A stretch of DNA of 48,172 nt. It comes from an uncultured bacterium. Lineage in GTDB: Bacteria > Bacillota_A > Clostridia > Lachnospirales > Lachnospiraceae. A program made the translations under genes and the position numbers. The notes under the pieces are model-generated. The model saw nothing but the letters and a program-made list of their open reading frames with translations, did not search any database and was not told the DNA's origin. Numbering within the stretch: position 1 is the stretch's first letter; every line of letters starts with the position of its first letter. The DNA lies in assembly GCA_905215045.1 (NCBI GenBank), contig CAJMOO010000003.1, positions 1-48,172 of the forward strand, written 5' to 3'. Below, piece by piece: positions 27,898 to 37,142 of the stretch.

Positions 27898-29167
27898 AGA
27901 AATGGGCGTCGATGAGAAAGTCTTCGACTATGCACAGGAAGTAGAAAAGGGATTAAAAGATCGTTTTGAAACGTTAGATGCGATCGCACAGTTAAACCAG
28001 ATTAAGGTATTAAATGCGATGCAGAAACATCAGATCGCAGAAATGCATCTGGGGGGCACAACAGGATATGGATACAATGATTCTGGAAGAGAAGCTGTGG
28101 AAGCATTGTATGCGGATGTTTTTGGAACAGAAGATGCACTTGTAAGACCTCAGATCACATGTGGAACACATGCATTAGGACTTGCATTATCTGCAAACTT
28201 ACGTCCAGGAGATGAGATTCTTGCAATTTCAGGAAAACCATATGATACATTAGAAGAAGTCATTGGAATCCGTGAATCCAAAGGGTCCTTGAAAGAATAC
28301 GGGATCACATATGCACAGGTCGATCTGTTAGAAGATGGAAGCTTTGACTTAGAAGGGATCAAAAATGCGATCAATGACAAAACAAAACTCATTCATATCC
28401 AGAGATCAAAAGGCTATGCGACAAGACCAACCTTATCTGTTGACGTGATCGGGGAAGCGATCGCATTTGTAAAAGAGATCAATAAAGATCTGATCGTAAT
28501 GGTTGATAACTGTTATGGTGAATTTGTCGAAGAAAAAGAACCATCGGAAGTTGGAGCTGATATGATCGTAGGTTCCCTGATCAAGAATCCGGGTGGAGGA
28601 CTTGCACCGATCGGTGGATACATCTGTGGAAGAAGCGATCTGATCGAGCAGTGTGCATACAGACTTACAACACCAGGGCTTGGAAAAGAAGTAGGAGCCA
28701 GTCTTGGAGTCAATCGTCAGTTTATCCAGGGATTCTTTATGGCACCAACGGTTGTCAATGCAGCAGTCAAAGGAGCGATCTTTGCAGCCAATTTATATGA
28801 AAAATTAGGATTTAAAGTGATTCCAGATGGAAAAGAAGACCGACATGATATCATTCAGGCAGTGGAATTTCATGATCCTGAAAAATTGATTGCATTTTGC
28901 GAGGGAATTCAAAAAGCATCACCGATCGACAGCCATGTAACACCAATTCCATGGGATATGCCAGGATATGATAGCCAGGTGATCATGGCAGCAGGAACAT
29001 TTGTATCGGGAGCATCCATTGAATTAAGTGCTGATGGACCAATGAAAGAGCCTTATGCAGTATATTTCCAGGGAGGTCTTACATATCCACATGCCAAATA
29101 TGGAATCATCATGTCCCTGCAGCGAATGGCAGAAAAAGGTCTGGTAGAAATTCCAGAGATTTCATAA
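27869..29167 (+). CDS. Methionine gamma-lyase family PLP protein (YnbB-like)
   Basis: This 432-aa fold-type I PLP protein belongs to the family long annotated as aluminium resistance protein or methionine gamma-lyase-like. The probable PLP lysine is Lys239 in GSLIKNPGGG, with VMVDNCYGE contributing the PLP-binding Asp. GGTTGYGYNDSGRE near residue 65 is also typical. In B. subtilis ynbB lies close to miaA, so the position is conserved. The start overlaps miaA by 29 nt. Two adjacent ATGs (27869, 27872) follow AAAGGGG, and either could be used. Substrate is not established; C-S lyase activity is inferred from family only. Confidence 0.9.
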   Translation: MMDQLKNYYKEMGVDEKVFDYAQEVEKGLKDRFETLDAIAQLNQIKVLNAMQKHQIAEMHLGGTTGYGYNDSGREAVEALYADVFGTEDALVRPQITCGTHALGLALSANLRPGDEILAISGKPYDTLEEVIGIRESKGSLKEYGITYAQVDLLEDGSFDLEGIKNAINDKTKLIHIQRSKGYATRPTLSVDVIGEAIAFVKEINKDLIVMVDNCYGEFVEEKEPSEVGADMIVGSLIKNPGGGLAPIGGYICGRSDLIEQCAYRLTTPGLGKEVGASLGVNRQFIQGFFMAPTVVNAAVKGAIFAANLYEKLGFKVIPDGKEDRHDIIQAVEFHDPEKLIAFCEGIQKASPIDSHVTPIPWDMPGYDSQVIMAAGTFVSGASIELSADGPMKEPYAVYFQGGLTYPHAKYGIIMSLQRMAEKGLVEIPEIS

Positions 29168-29291
29168 AATAAAATAAGAAAAATTTAAGGAAAACAACGG
29201 TTTGATTTCTATACATCAGTGAAAAGTTATGGTAAGATTTAATGTGAGAAATGTTTTGACCATGGAGATTTTTCGACAGAAAGGATCAGAT

Positions 29292-29990
29292 ATGGAAGAA
29301 AAACATCAGACATTAAAGGAATTACCAGTGTCAGAAAGACCTTATGAAAAGTGTGAAAAGAATGGAACAGCAATGCTGTCAGATGCAGAACTTCTGGCAG
29401 TGATCTTAAGAAGTGGGACAAAGGATCAGACGGCGATCGATCTTGCAACGAAAGTGTTGTCGATCGATCCGTTTTATGAGGGAATACTGGGAATTTGCCA
29501 CACTTCAAGAGAAGAATTACAAAAGATTCCCGGGATTGGGAAAGTAAAGGCGATACAGATCTTGTGTATTGCAGAATTGTCCAAACGATTAGCAAGTGCG
29601 AAAGTCGAAGATAAGATAAGCTTTCATTCACCAGCATCCATTGCAAATTATTATATGGAACGGATGCGGCATTTAAGCCGGGAAGAGATGATTTTAATTT
29701 TTTTTAATGGAAAGAATAAAGTTATAAAGGAACTTACGGTTTCTGTTGGTACAGTGAATCAGACAGTGGCATCACCAAGAGAATTATTTCTGGAAGCACT
29801 TCGATGCGAAGCGGTTTCCGTACTTATGATCCATAATCATCCATCTGGAGATCCAACGCCAAGCCGCCAGGATATCCTGACGACCAAGCGGATGAAAGAA
29901 GCAGGAGAATTTCTTGGAATTCCGCTATGTGATCACATTATCATCGGAGACCAGACATATTTAAGTTTTCGAGAAGAACACATGATGTAA
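29292..29990 (+). CDS. radC: RadC family protein (JAB/MPN domain)
   Basis: The 232-aa protein has an N-terminal UPF0758 helix-hairpin-helix region (KIPGIGKVKAIQI, 79-91) and a C-terminal JAMM metalloprotease-like domain with His181, His183 and Asp194 in HNHPSGDPTPSRQD. The old link to DNA repair is not well supported, and the biochemical role remains unclear. The ATG at 29292 follows AAAGGA with 7-nt spacing; an in-frame ATG 63 nt upstream lacks conserved sequence. The 124-bp gap before it (29168-29291) shows no clear promoter. It is followed 10 nt later by the MreB-like gene, matching the radC-mreB arrangement in many bacteria. Confidence 0.94.
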   Translation: MEEKHQTLKELPVSERPYEKCEKNGTAMLSDAELLAVILRSGTKDQTAIDLATKVLSIDPFYEGILGICHTSREELQKIPGIGKVKAIQILCIAELSKRLASAKVEDKISFHSPASIANYYMERMRHLSREEMILIFFNGKNKVIKELTVSVGTVNQTVASPRELFLEALRCEAVSVLMIHNHPSGDPTPSRQDILTTKRMKEAGEFLGIPLCDHIIIGDQTYLSFREEHMM

Positions 29991-30000
29991 GGAGCAGAAC

Positions 30001-30960
30001 ATGAAAACGGCACAACTAGGAATTGAACTAGGAACCAGACATTTAAGAATCTGTACAAGAGATAAAGAAGAATTTTTAAAGATAAAGAATATGATCGCAT
30101 TTGATGAAGATGCGAAACTAAAAGCATTTGGCAACGAAGCATTTGCGATGTATGAGAAACAGCCATATAGTATTCATGTAGTGAAACCAATGGAACACGG
30201 CGTGATCTCAGATTATACGAATATGAGATATCTGTTAGGAACGGTATTGGATCATTATTTCAAACGGATCAGGAAAACAGCTCTTATGATCGCTGTTCCA
30301 GTGGATATTACGAATGTTGAGAAACGAGCATTTGAAGATCTTGTATGGGAATCAGCTTCAAGGGTTAAGGATGTAAATTTAGTTCCAAAGCCCATACTTG
30401 CAGCAATTGGAAGCGAAATTGATGTCGATGCGCCATGTGGAAATATGATCATTGATATAGGAGCTTCAACAATAGAGATTTCTGTGATATCTTTAGGTGG
30501 GATCGTAACAAGCAGACTTCTTCCATATGGAGGAGACCAGATCGATGAGTGGATCAGAGATTATGTAAAGAAGAATTATAAATTAGCGATCGGAACACGA
30601 AGTGCAAGACACTTAAAACTTGCATATGCGAAGATAGAAGATAAAGAAGCAGCTATGATCAAAGGAAGAGATCTTGTGAGCGGACTTCCAAAACAAGAAA
30701 AGATACCAATTCAGATCGTTGAAGAAAAGGCCCACAGTCAGGTCAGAGACATTTGTGTGCAGGTAAAAGCAGTGTTAGAAAGCATTACACCAGAACTTGC
30801 ATCAGATATCATGAATCAGGGAATCTATGTATCTGGAGGCGGGGCAGCATTTCCAAAGACGGCAGAGTGGATCAAAGAAGAATTTAAGATACCGGTTCAT
30901 ATTGCAGACCGGCCAGAAGATCATGTGATCTTAGGAATGCAGTCATATTTAAAACGATAG
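30001..30960 (+). CDS. Divergent MreB-like actin-family protein
   Basis: The 319-aa protein aligns by eye with MreB along its length and stands directly before mreC and mreD, the usual mreB position. The ATP-site motifs are altered. Phosphate-1 reads GIELGTRHL (residues 7-15) instead of GIDLGTANT. The segment usually IEEPMAAAIG reads LVPKPILAAIG (127-137), removing both glutamates. Phosphate-2 reads DIGASTIEI (152-160) instead of DIGGGTTEI. The adenosine motif SGGGAAF is kept. It is probably a membrane-associated filament or scaffold protein that cannot hydrolyse ATP normally, with a canonical MreB elsewhere. GGAG precedes the ATG. Confidence 0.88.
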   Translation: MKTAQLGIELGTRHLRICTRDKEEFLKIKNMIAFDEDAKLKAFGNEAFAMYEKQPYSIHVVKPMEHGVISDYTNMRYLLGTVLDHYFKRIRKTALMIAVPVDITNVEKRAFEDLVWESASRVKDVNLVPKPILAAIGSEIDVDAPCGNMIIDIGASTIEISVISLGGIVTSRLLPYGGDQIDEWIRDYVKKNYKLAIGTRSARHLKLAYAKIEDKEAAMIKGRDLVSGLPKQEKIPIQIVEEKAHSQVRDICVQVKAVLESITPELASDIMNQGIYVSGGGAAFPKTAEWIKEEFKIPVHIADRPEDHVILGMQSYLKR

Positions 30961-30981
30961 ATGATGAAAGAGGATAGACGT

Positions 30982-31848
30982 ATGAAATTGCAAAAGAAAA
31001 AATTTAATTCAAACCACCTGTTAGCGATTTTTATCGTGGTGTGTGGGTTACTGGCGGGAATCAGTGTTTTTGCCGGAGGAGCCTTAACTCCAGTCAAGAA
31101 TATCTTTTTCACTGTTTTATCTCCGATGCAGGAAGGCATTAATTCTGTGGGTAATGCCGTATTTTCATGGAATGAGAATGCAAAAAGCAAGAAGACACTG
31201 AGAGCAGAGAATGAGCGTCTACAGGAGAAGATCGATGTTCTGAAGATGCAGAATCGTGTGTTAGAGCAGAATCAGGTGGAATTAGAACGTCTGCAGGATC
31301 TTTTGAAATTAAAACAAAAATACAAAAAATATCATACAGTTGGAGCCAGAGTCATCAGTAAAGGATCAGGAAACTGGTTTGACATCTTCCTGATCAATAA
31401 AGGAAGTAAAGATGGCATTAAGAAAGACATGAATGTCATTGCAGGGAATGGTCTCGTAGGAATTGTCTATGATGTATCATCACATACAGCCAAAGTACGA
31501 ACGATCATCAATGATACAAGTATGGTCAGTGCTATGTTCTTAAAGACAAATGATGCGTGTATCGTAAATGGAAGTCTGGATACGATGGAAGATGGATATC
31601 TGGAAGTTGTATATATCAGCAAAGATGCAAAAGTCAAGAATGGAGATGAACTTGTAACATCTTATGTAAGTTCCAAATTTAATGAAGGGATCACGATCGG
31701 GAAAGTATCTGATCTGAAGCTTGATTCTACAAAGCTTACCAAGACAGCGAGAGTGACACCAGTCGTTGATTTCAAGCATTTAAAAGAAGTTTTGGTTATC
31801 ACAGACCTTAAGAAAACAAAGAATCTTGATGAAGAAACAAAGGAATAG
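30982..31848 (+). CDS. mreC: Rod shape-determining protein MreC
   Basis: MreC is a single-pass membrane protein of the elongasome that binds PBP2 and links it to MreB and RodA. The 288-aa protein has a transmembrane segment at about 12-32, a coiled coil at about 55-105, and the extracellular beta domain starting near GARVISKGSGNWFDIFLINKG. The ATG at 30982 has AAAGAGGA 7 nt upstream; an ATG at 30961, abutting the previous stop, has no ribosome binding site. mreD follows after 11 nt. Confidence 0.95.
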   Translation: MKLQKKKFNSNHLLAIFIVVCGLLAGISVFAGGALTPVKNIFFTVLSPMQEGINSVGNAVFSWNENAKSKKTLRAENERLQEKIDVLKMQNRVLEQNQVELERLQDLLKLKQKYKKYHTVGARVISKGSGNWFDIFLINKGSKDGIKKDMNVIAGNGLVGIVYDVSSHTAKVRTIINDTSMVSAMFLKTNDACIVNGSLDTMEDGYLEVVYISKDAKVKNGDELVTSYVSSKFNEGITIGKVSDLKLDSTKLTKTARVTPVVDFKHLKEVLVITDLKKTKNLDEETKE

Positions 31849-31859
31849 CAGGTGAGGAT

Positions 31860-32375
31860 ATGAAGATCAAACGAATTTTATTTTATGTGATATCGGTACT
31901 GGTCTGTTTCCTTTTACAGACATCCGTCTTTAATTTTTTAAAACTCGCAGGGGTTATGCCGAATATTCTGCTGATTTTAACGGTCACGATCGCATTTATC
32001 CGAGGCAGGAAAGCAGGAATCGTGATCGGATTTGTCTGTGGGCTGTTGATCGATATATTCTCAGGAAATGTTTTAGGCCAGAACGCATTTGTGTATTTAA
32101 TGTTTGGATATGTCAATGGATGGTTCCATACATATTTTTATGAGGATGATATCTTGCTGCCGATCGGACTTCTAACAGCGAATTCCCTTGCGTATAGTTT
32201 TGTGATCTTCTTTTTCTTCTTTGCAATGAGAGGAAGATTGCAGTTTTTTTCTTATCTGTTTAAAGTTATGATTCCAGAAGCAGTATATACGGGAATCGTA
32301 GCATTGCTTATATATAAGATATTGTTAGAGGTTGATATCAGGATCAGAGATGGTGAAAAAAGGAGTATGTTCTAG
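31860..32375 (+). CDS. mreD: Rod shape-determining protein MreD
   Basis: The 171-aa protein is highly hydrophobic with about five membrane segments and the small charged loops typical of MreD (FIRGRKAGIVIGFVCGLLID). It acts with MreC in cell elongation. GGTGAGG precedes the ATG. Its stop TAG shares its last base with the GTG start of the PBP2 gene, so translation is probably coupled. Confidence 0.93.
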   Translation: MKIKRILFYVISVLVCFLLQTSVFNFLKLAGVMPNILLILTVTIAFIRGRKAGIVIGFVCGLLIDIFSGNVLGQNAFVYLMFGYVNGWFHTYFYEDDILLPIGLLTANSLAYSFVIFFFFFAMRGRLQFFSYLFKVMIPEAVYTGIVALLIYKILLEVDIRIRDGEKRSMF

Positions 32376-35287
32376 TGTTACGAAAAATTTACGAGAAAGC
32401 AGAAAAATTACTGGCAAACAGACTGCCTGCCTTGATCATACTGATCGCTGTGCTTTATTGTGTGTTGATCGGGCGTGTGTTTGTTCTTCAGATCGTAGAA
32501 GGTCAGTCACATAAAAATGATTTTACATATAAAGTACAAAAGACAGTCAAGACATCTGGTACCAGAGGGAATATTTATGATGTGAATGGAAAACTGCTTG
32601 CATACAACAAACTTGTATATACAGTGAATTTCCAGAATGACAATGCATTTCAGACGTTGGCAGCAAAGAATGGTACATCAGAAAGTTATGAGAAGAATAA
32701 AGTCATTTATAAAGTGATCAAGATCCTGGAGCGAAATGGAGACTCTTTTATTAATGAGATTCCGATTGAATATACAGGAAGCGGAAAGTTTCGTTTTACA
32801 GAGACTGGGTCAAAATTAAAGAAGTTTAAGAGAGATGTTTTTGGAATTGGAAACAGCACAGACCTTTCAAAGTCCGAGAAAGAATTAAGAGATAAACAGC
32901 TGAATGCAACTGCAGAACAGGTTTTTGAATATTTGAGAAATGGAACTCTTGGCTCCGCAGGAACAGGAAAGATGTTTGATATTGATAAATCTTATTCCAA
33001 GAAAGATGCATTAAAGATCATGTCTGTCAGATACAGTGCATTTTTAAGTCGTTATTCTCAGTATATGAAGGTGACGATCGCAAATGAGATCAATAACAGA
33101 AGTATTGCTGAGATCAAAGAAAGAAGTTCAGAACTTCCGGGAATAGATATTGATACAAAGTCTATTCGTGTATATAATAAAAGTGAGGCGATGTCTCATG
33201 TGATCGGATATACAGGAACGGTTAATACGGATGAACTTGAAACATATAACAAAGGAAAGAAAGAAGAAGATAAAGATTACTATTCCAGTGATGAGACGGT
33301 TGGAAAGGCCGGTGTTGAGAAGCAGTTTGAGAATTATCTTCACGGAGACAGTGGAAGCAAGACTCTGGTTGTCAACAATGTTGGAAAGATCATCGACACG
33401 ACCAAGACAGTCAAATCGGGAACAGGAAATAATATCACATTATCGATTGACAGCGAATTACAGGAATATGTATATAATCTGCTCGAGAAGAAGATCGCGG
33501 GAATTGTTCTGTCTAAGCTTACAAGTTCTGACAGCGCAGGAAATGACCGTGAGAATATTATGATCCCGGTCAAGAAAGTATATTATTCATTTATTGGCAA
33601 TAGTGTGATCGACCTTGAGAATCTCAATGGAGATAAGGCGACATCCTATGAGAAGAAGATGTATCGAAAGATTCAGAATTTAGAAGATCAGGCGATCAAG
33701 GTATCAAAGGATCTTGTTTTGAAAGATACCAAAGCGTACAAAGATCAGAGTGAAGAAAAACAAGCCTATGCATCTTATGTATACAGTCTGTTGTCTAGCA
33801 AGAAAGTATTGATCTCAAGTTCTATCGATACGACGGATAAGACATATCAGAAGTGGAAGAATGAGAAGATCAGTTTAAGTGAATTCTTAAGGTATGCCGT
33901 GAACAAGGAATGGATTGATATTTCCTCACTGAATATCAGTAGCAAATACAATGACACTGAAGAGATCATGAAAGCACTGGCTGCTTATGTAGAAGATGCT
34001 TTGGTTGATGCAGATGATTTTGATATGACAGTCTGCGAACAAAGCATCATGAAAGGAAAATTAAGCGGAAGAGAAGTATGTCTCCTTCTTTATGAACAGG
34101 GAGTTTTAAAGAAGAAAGGTGACAGTGATTATACGGCATTGAAATCTGGTTCCCTAAACAGCTATGATTTCATTCGAAGAAAGTTAAAGAGTTTACAGAT
34201 CACACCAGGACAGATTGGTATGGATCCATGTTCCGGATCTGTTGTGATCACAGATTCCAAGACAGGAAAGGTAAAAGCATTGGTAAGTTATCCTGGATAT
34301 GACAGCAACCGTTTATCCAATGGAACAGATTCCGGATACTACAGGCAGCTGGCAAACTCAGCATCTACACCATTATATAATCAGGCACTGAAACATAAGA
34401 CAGCACCGGGATCTACATTTAAGCCGGTATCTGCTTTGGCAGGACTTAATGAGAAAGTGATCACGACAAGTACAGTCATCAACTGTACAGGGTTATACGA
34501 TAAGATCACACCACCGGCGAAGTGTTGGAAATATCCAGATCGCCATGGACCAAGAACTGTGTCAACAGCGATCGAAGCATCTTGTAATTATTTCTTTTAT
34601 GAAGTAGGATATAGATTAGGAGACAAATCAGGTTCCTACAGCAGTAAAGAAGGTCTTAAGTACTTGGAGAAATACGCAACACAGCTAGGGCTTAATAAGC
34701 AGTCAGGAATTGAACTGGATGAGTCATCTCCACAGGTTTCTGATGAAACATCCGTACGTTCTGCCATTGGACAGGGACGTAATAGTTTCACGCCAAGCCA
34801 GATCGCGAATTATGTGACAACATTATCCAACAGTGGAACCGTATATGATCTAAGTGTCATGGACAAGATCACTGACGATAATGGAAAGACAGTCAAGAAA
34901 TATGGAGTTAAGAAAGTAAGACAACTTCATTATGACACAACATACTGGAATGCAGTGCATACTGGTATGAGAGGTGTAGTCAGCGGAAAGGACAGCTCCG
35001 TAAGCAGTATCTTCCAAGGCATGAAAGTAAAATTAGCAGGTAAGACGGGTACAGCACAGGAGAATAAGAAACGTCCGAATCATGCGTTGTTTATCTCTTA
35101 TGGACCATATGAGAAGCCAGAGATCACAACAACGGTTGTTATTCCGTTTGGATATACCTCATCTAATGCAGTAGCGACTGCAAAGGATATTTATGAGTAT
35201 TATTTTGCAAATGATAAGACAAAGAAGACATTAGAGAAGAATAATAAATCAGTCACAGAAACCAGTGTTGGTACTGCAGGAGATTAG
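32375..35287 (+). CDS. mrdA: Penicillin-binding protein 2, class B, unusually long
   Basis: This peptidoglycan D,D-transpeptidase for elongation is the partner of RodA. The 970-aa protein has a membrane anchor at about 15-40, a pedestal domain, and a transpeptidase domain with SxxK at Ser680 (STFK), SCN at 736-738 and KTG at 890-892. The catalytic serine lies about 300 residues later than in E. coli PBP2 (Ser330), because of a long insertion, mostly charged, around 360-630. The start is GTG, with AAAAGGAG upstream, overlapping the mreD stop by one base. Neighbours mreCD and rodA fix it as PBP2 rather than the divisome PBP3. Confidence 0.95.
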   Translation: MLRKIYEKAEKLLANRLPALIILIAVLYCVLIGRVFVLQIVEGQSHKNDFTYKVQKTVKTSGTRGNIYDVNGKLLAYNKLVYTVNFQNDNAFQTLAAKNGTSESYEKNKVIYKVIKILERNGDSFINEIPIEYTGSGKFRFTETGSKLKKFKRDVFGIGNSTDLSKSEKELRDKQLNATAEQVFEYLRNGTLGSAGTGKMFDIDKSYSKKDALKIMSVRYSAFLSRYSQYMKVTIANEINNRSIAEIKERSSELPGIDIDTKSIRVYNKSEAMSHVIGYTGTVNTDELETYNKGKKEEDKDYYSSDETVGKAGVEKQFENYLHGDSGSKTLVVNNVGKIIDTTKTVKSGTGNNITLSIDSELQEYVYNLLEKKIAGIVLSKLTSSDSAGNDRENIMIPVKKVYYSFIGNSVIDLENLNGDKATSYEKKMYRKIQNLEDQAIKVSKDLVLKDTKAYKDQSEEKQAYASYVYSLLSSKKVLISSSIDTTDKTYQKWKNEKISLSEFLRYAVNKEWIDISSLNISSKYNDTEEIMKALAAYVEDALVDADDFDMTVCEQSIMKGKLSGREVCLLLYEQGVLKKKGDSDYTALKSGSLNSYDFIRRKLKSLQITPGQIGMDPCSGSVVITDSKTGKVKALVSYPGYDSNRLSNGTDSGYYRQLANSASTPLYNQALKHKTAPGSTFKPVSALAGLNEKVITTSTVINCTGLYDKITPPAKCWKYPDRHGPRTVSTAIEASCNYFFYEVGYRLGDKSGSYSSKEGLKYLEKYATQLGLNKQSGIELDESSPQVSDETSVRSAIGQGRNSFTPSQIANYVTTLSNSGTVYDLSVMDKITDDNGKTVKKYGVKKVRQLHYDTTYWNAVHTGMRGVVSGKDSSVSSIFQGMKVKLAGKTGTAQENKKRPNHALFISYGPYEKPEITTTVVIPFGYTSSNAVATAKDIYEYYFANDKTKKTLEKNNKSVTETSVGTAGD

Positions 35288-35307
35288 AGAAAGAAGAGAG
35301 GAATTGT

Positions 35308-36048
35308 ATGAATCAGCCGGTATTGCTCAAGGGAAACAGTCTGGGACTTACCATGGTGTTAGATCCAGGAATGAAGTTTGATCAACTGATCAAAGCGATC
35401 GAAGATAAATTTGTGCAGGCAAAAGATTTCTTTAATGGACAGACACAGATCGCACTAAAGATCGAAGGCAGAAAACTAGATGCCAAAGAACTTCAGAATG
35501 TACTGCAGATCATTGCAGAAAAAACAACTTTGACGATCGCATATGTGATAGAAGATGATAAGATCATGGAAACTTCTTTTAAGGATGTATTGAAAAAGAT
35601 TCAGGAAAGAGAACAAAAAAGAAGTCAGTCCATGGTTGATGAGAGAAGAAAGGGAGATGGACAGTTCTACCGTGGAACACTTCGCTCCGGACAGAGTCTG
35701 GAATCTGATGCAAGTGTTGTAGTGGTCGGGGATGTGAATCCTGGAGCTTCCGTATGTGCCAAAGGTAATGTAGTTGTTCTTGGATGTGCCAAAGGATATT
35801 TGAGTGCAGGATGTGATGGAGATGATCACGCTTTTGTCGCAGCACTTGATATGCAGCCGATGCAGATCCGTATCGGAAAACACATCGCAAGAAGTGCCGA
35901 TGGAGAACCAGAGAAGAAGAAAAAGCTTTTCGGAAGATCAAAGAATAATGACAATCAGCCGATGGAAGCACAGATTGCATTTGTAGAAGATGAAAATATT
36001 TATATCGAGCCCATATCTAAAGCGCTCTTAAATGAAATCATAGTATAG
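35308..36048 (+). CDS. minC: Septum site-determining protein MinC
   Basis: MinC inhibits FtsZ assembly away from midcell and is recruited by MinD. The 246-aa protein has an N-terminal FtsZ-binding domain of about 100 residues and a C-terminal beta-helix domain (FYRGTLRSGQSLESDASVVV, then VVLGCAKG). A charged insert (EPEKKKKLFGRSKNNDNQP) near 205-225 interrupts the end of the beta-helix. GAGAGGAA precedes the ATG. minD follows 18 nt after the stop. Confidence 0.95.
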   Translation: MNQPVLLKGNSLGLTMVLDPGMKFDQLIKAIEDKFVQAKDFFNGQTQIALKIEGRKLDAKELQNVLQIIAEKTTLTIAYVIEDDKIMETSFKDVLKKIQEREQKRSQSMVDERRKGDGQFYRGTLRSGQSLESDASVVVVGDVNPGASVCAKGNVVVLGCAKGYLSAGCDGDDHAFVAALDMQPMQIRIGKHIARSADGEPEKKKKLFGRSKNNDNQPMEAQIAFVEDENIYIEPISKALLNEIIV

Positions 36049-36066
36049 TGAATGGAGGAAACAAAA

Positions 36067-36852
36067 ATGAGTGAAGTTATCGTAATCACATCTGGAAAGG
36101 GTGGCGTTGGAAAGACAACAACCACTGCCAATGTGGGAACAGGATTAGCGAAGGAAGGAAAGAAAGTCGTATTGATCGATACGGATATCGGACTTCGTAA
36201 TCTGGACGTTGTCATGGGGCTTGAGAATAGAATCGTTTATAATCTGGTTGACGTTGTGGAAGGAAACTGCAGAATCAAACAGGCAATGATCAAAGACAAG
36301 AAATATCCAAATCTTTTCTTACTGCCATCTGCACAGACAAGAGATAAGACATCCGTAACACCAGAACAGATGTCAAAACTGGTGGAAGAACTAAAAAGTG
36401 AATTTGACTATATCATTCTTGACTGCCCAGCAGGAATCGAACAAGGATTTAAGAATGCGATCGCAGCAGCAGACCGTGCACTGATCGTTACAACACCAGA
36501 GGTATCAGCAATCCGTGATGCAGACCGTATCATTGGACTATTAGAGGCAAATGATATACATAAGATCGATCTGGTGATCAACAGGATACGTATGGATATG
36601 GTAGAACGTGGAGATATGTTATCCAAAGATGATGTTCTTGATATTCTTGCGGTTGACCTGATCGGAATCGTACCAGATGATGAGAATATTGTCATTTCCA
36701 CAAACCAGGGAGAACCATTGGTTGGAAGCAATACACCAGCAGGAAAAGCATACCAGAATATCTGTAATCGTGTGATGGGCAAAGACGTTCCATTCATGGA
36801 AATCACAGGACCAACTTTCTTCCAGAGACTTGCAAACGTATTTAAGAAGTAG
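36067..36852 (+). CDS. minD: Septum site-determining ATPase MinD
   Basis: MinD binds the membrane in its ATP form and carries MinC. The 261-aa protein has the deviant Walker A SGKGGVGKTTTT (Lys11 and Lys16), DTDIGLRNLDVVMG, and a C-terminal amphipathic membrane-targeting helix (FFQRLANVFKK). The ATG at 36067 has TGGAGG 7 nt upstream. minE follows after 14 nt, and the three genes form one unit. Confidence 0.97.
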   Translation: MSEVIVITSGKGGVGKTTTTANVGTGLAKEGKKVVLIDTDIGLRNLDVVMGLENRIVYNLVDVVEGNCRIKQAMIKDKKYPNLFLLPSAQTRDKTSVTPEQMSKLVEELKSEFDYIILDCPAGIEQGFKNAIAAADRALIVTTPEVSAIRDADRIIGLLEANDIHKIDLVINRIRMDMVERGDMLSKDDVLDILAVDLIGIVPDDENIVISTNQGEPLVGSNTPAGKAYQNICNRVMGKDVPFMEITGPTFFQRLANVFKK

Positions 36853-36866
36853 AGGGGAGAGAAACG

Positions 36867-37127
36867 ATGGGTTTTTTTGATAATTTTTTTAAGAAAAAAA
36901 GTTCAGGAGAAGTGGCAAAAGACCGATTAAAACTATTATTGGTATCTGACCGCTCAAATTGTTCTCCTGAGACAATGGAACTGATCAAAAACGACATCAT
37001 TCAAGTAATCTCCAAATATATGGAGATCGATCCAGAGGGACTTGACATTCAGATCACACAAAGCAGCGAAGAATCCGAAGGACCTGCATTATATGCAAAT
37101 ATTCCGATTCGTGAGCTTAGGAAATAA
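36867..37127 (+). CDS. minE: Cell division topological specificity factor MinE
   Basis: MinE stimulates MinD ATPase and drives Min oscillation in systems that have it. The 86-aa protein has an N-terminal amphipathic stretch (MGFFDNFFKKKSSGEVAKDR) and the conserved RLKLLLVSDRSNCSPE region that contacts MinD. Length is normal. AGGGGAGA precedes the ATG. A MinE in a chromosome that also encodes DivIVA (44080-44670) means both kinds of Min positioning factor are available. Confidence 0.95.
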   Translation: MGFFDNFFKKKSSGEVAKDRLKLLLVSDRSNCSPETMELIKNDIIQVISKYMEIDPEGLDIQITQSSEESEGPALYANIPIRELRK

Positions 37128-37142
37128 CATTGGAGAGATACT

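Noticed and set aside
29202..29240. A promoter for radC from TTGATT and a TAAGAT-like -10.
   Set aside because: Spacing between the two is about 25 bp, too long for a vegetative promoter. No better pair was found in 29168-29291.
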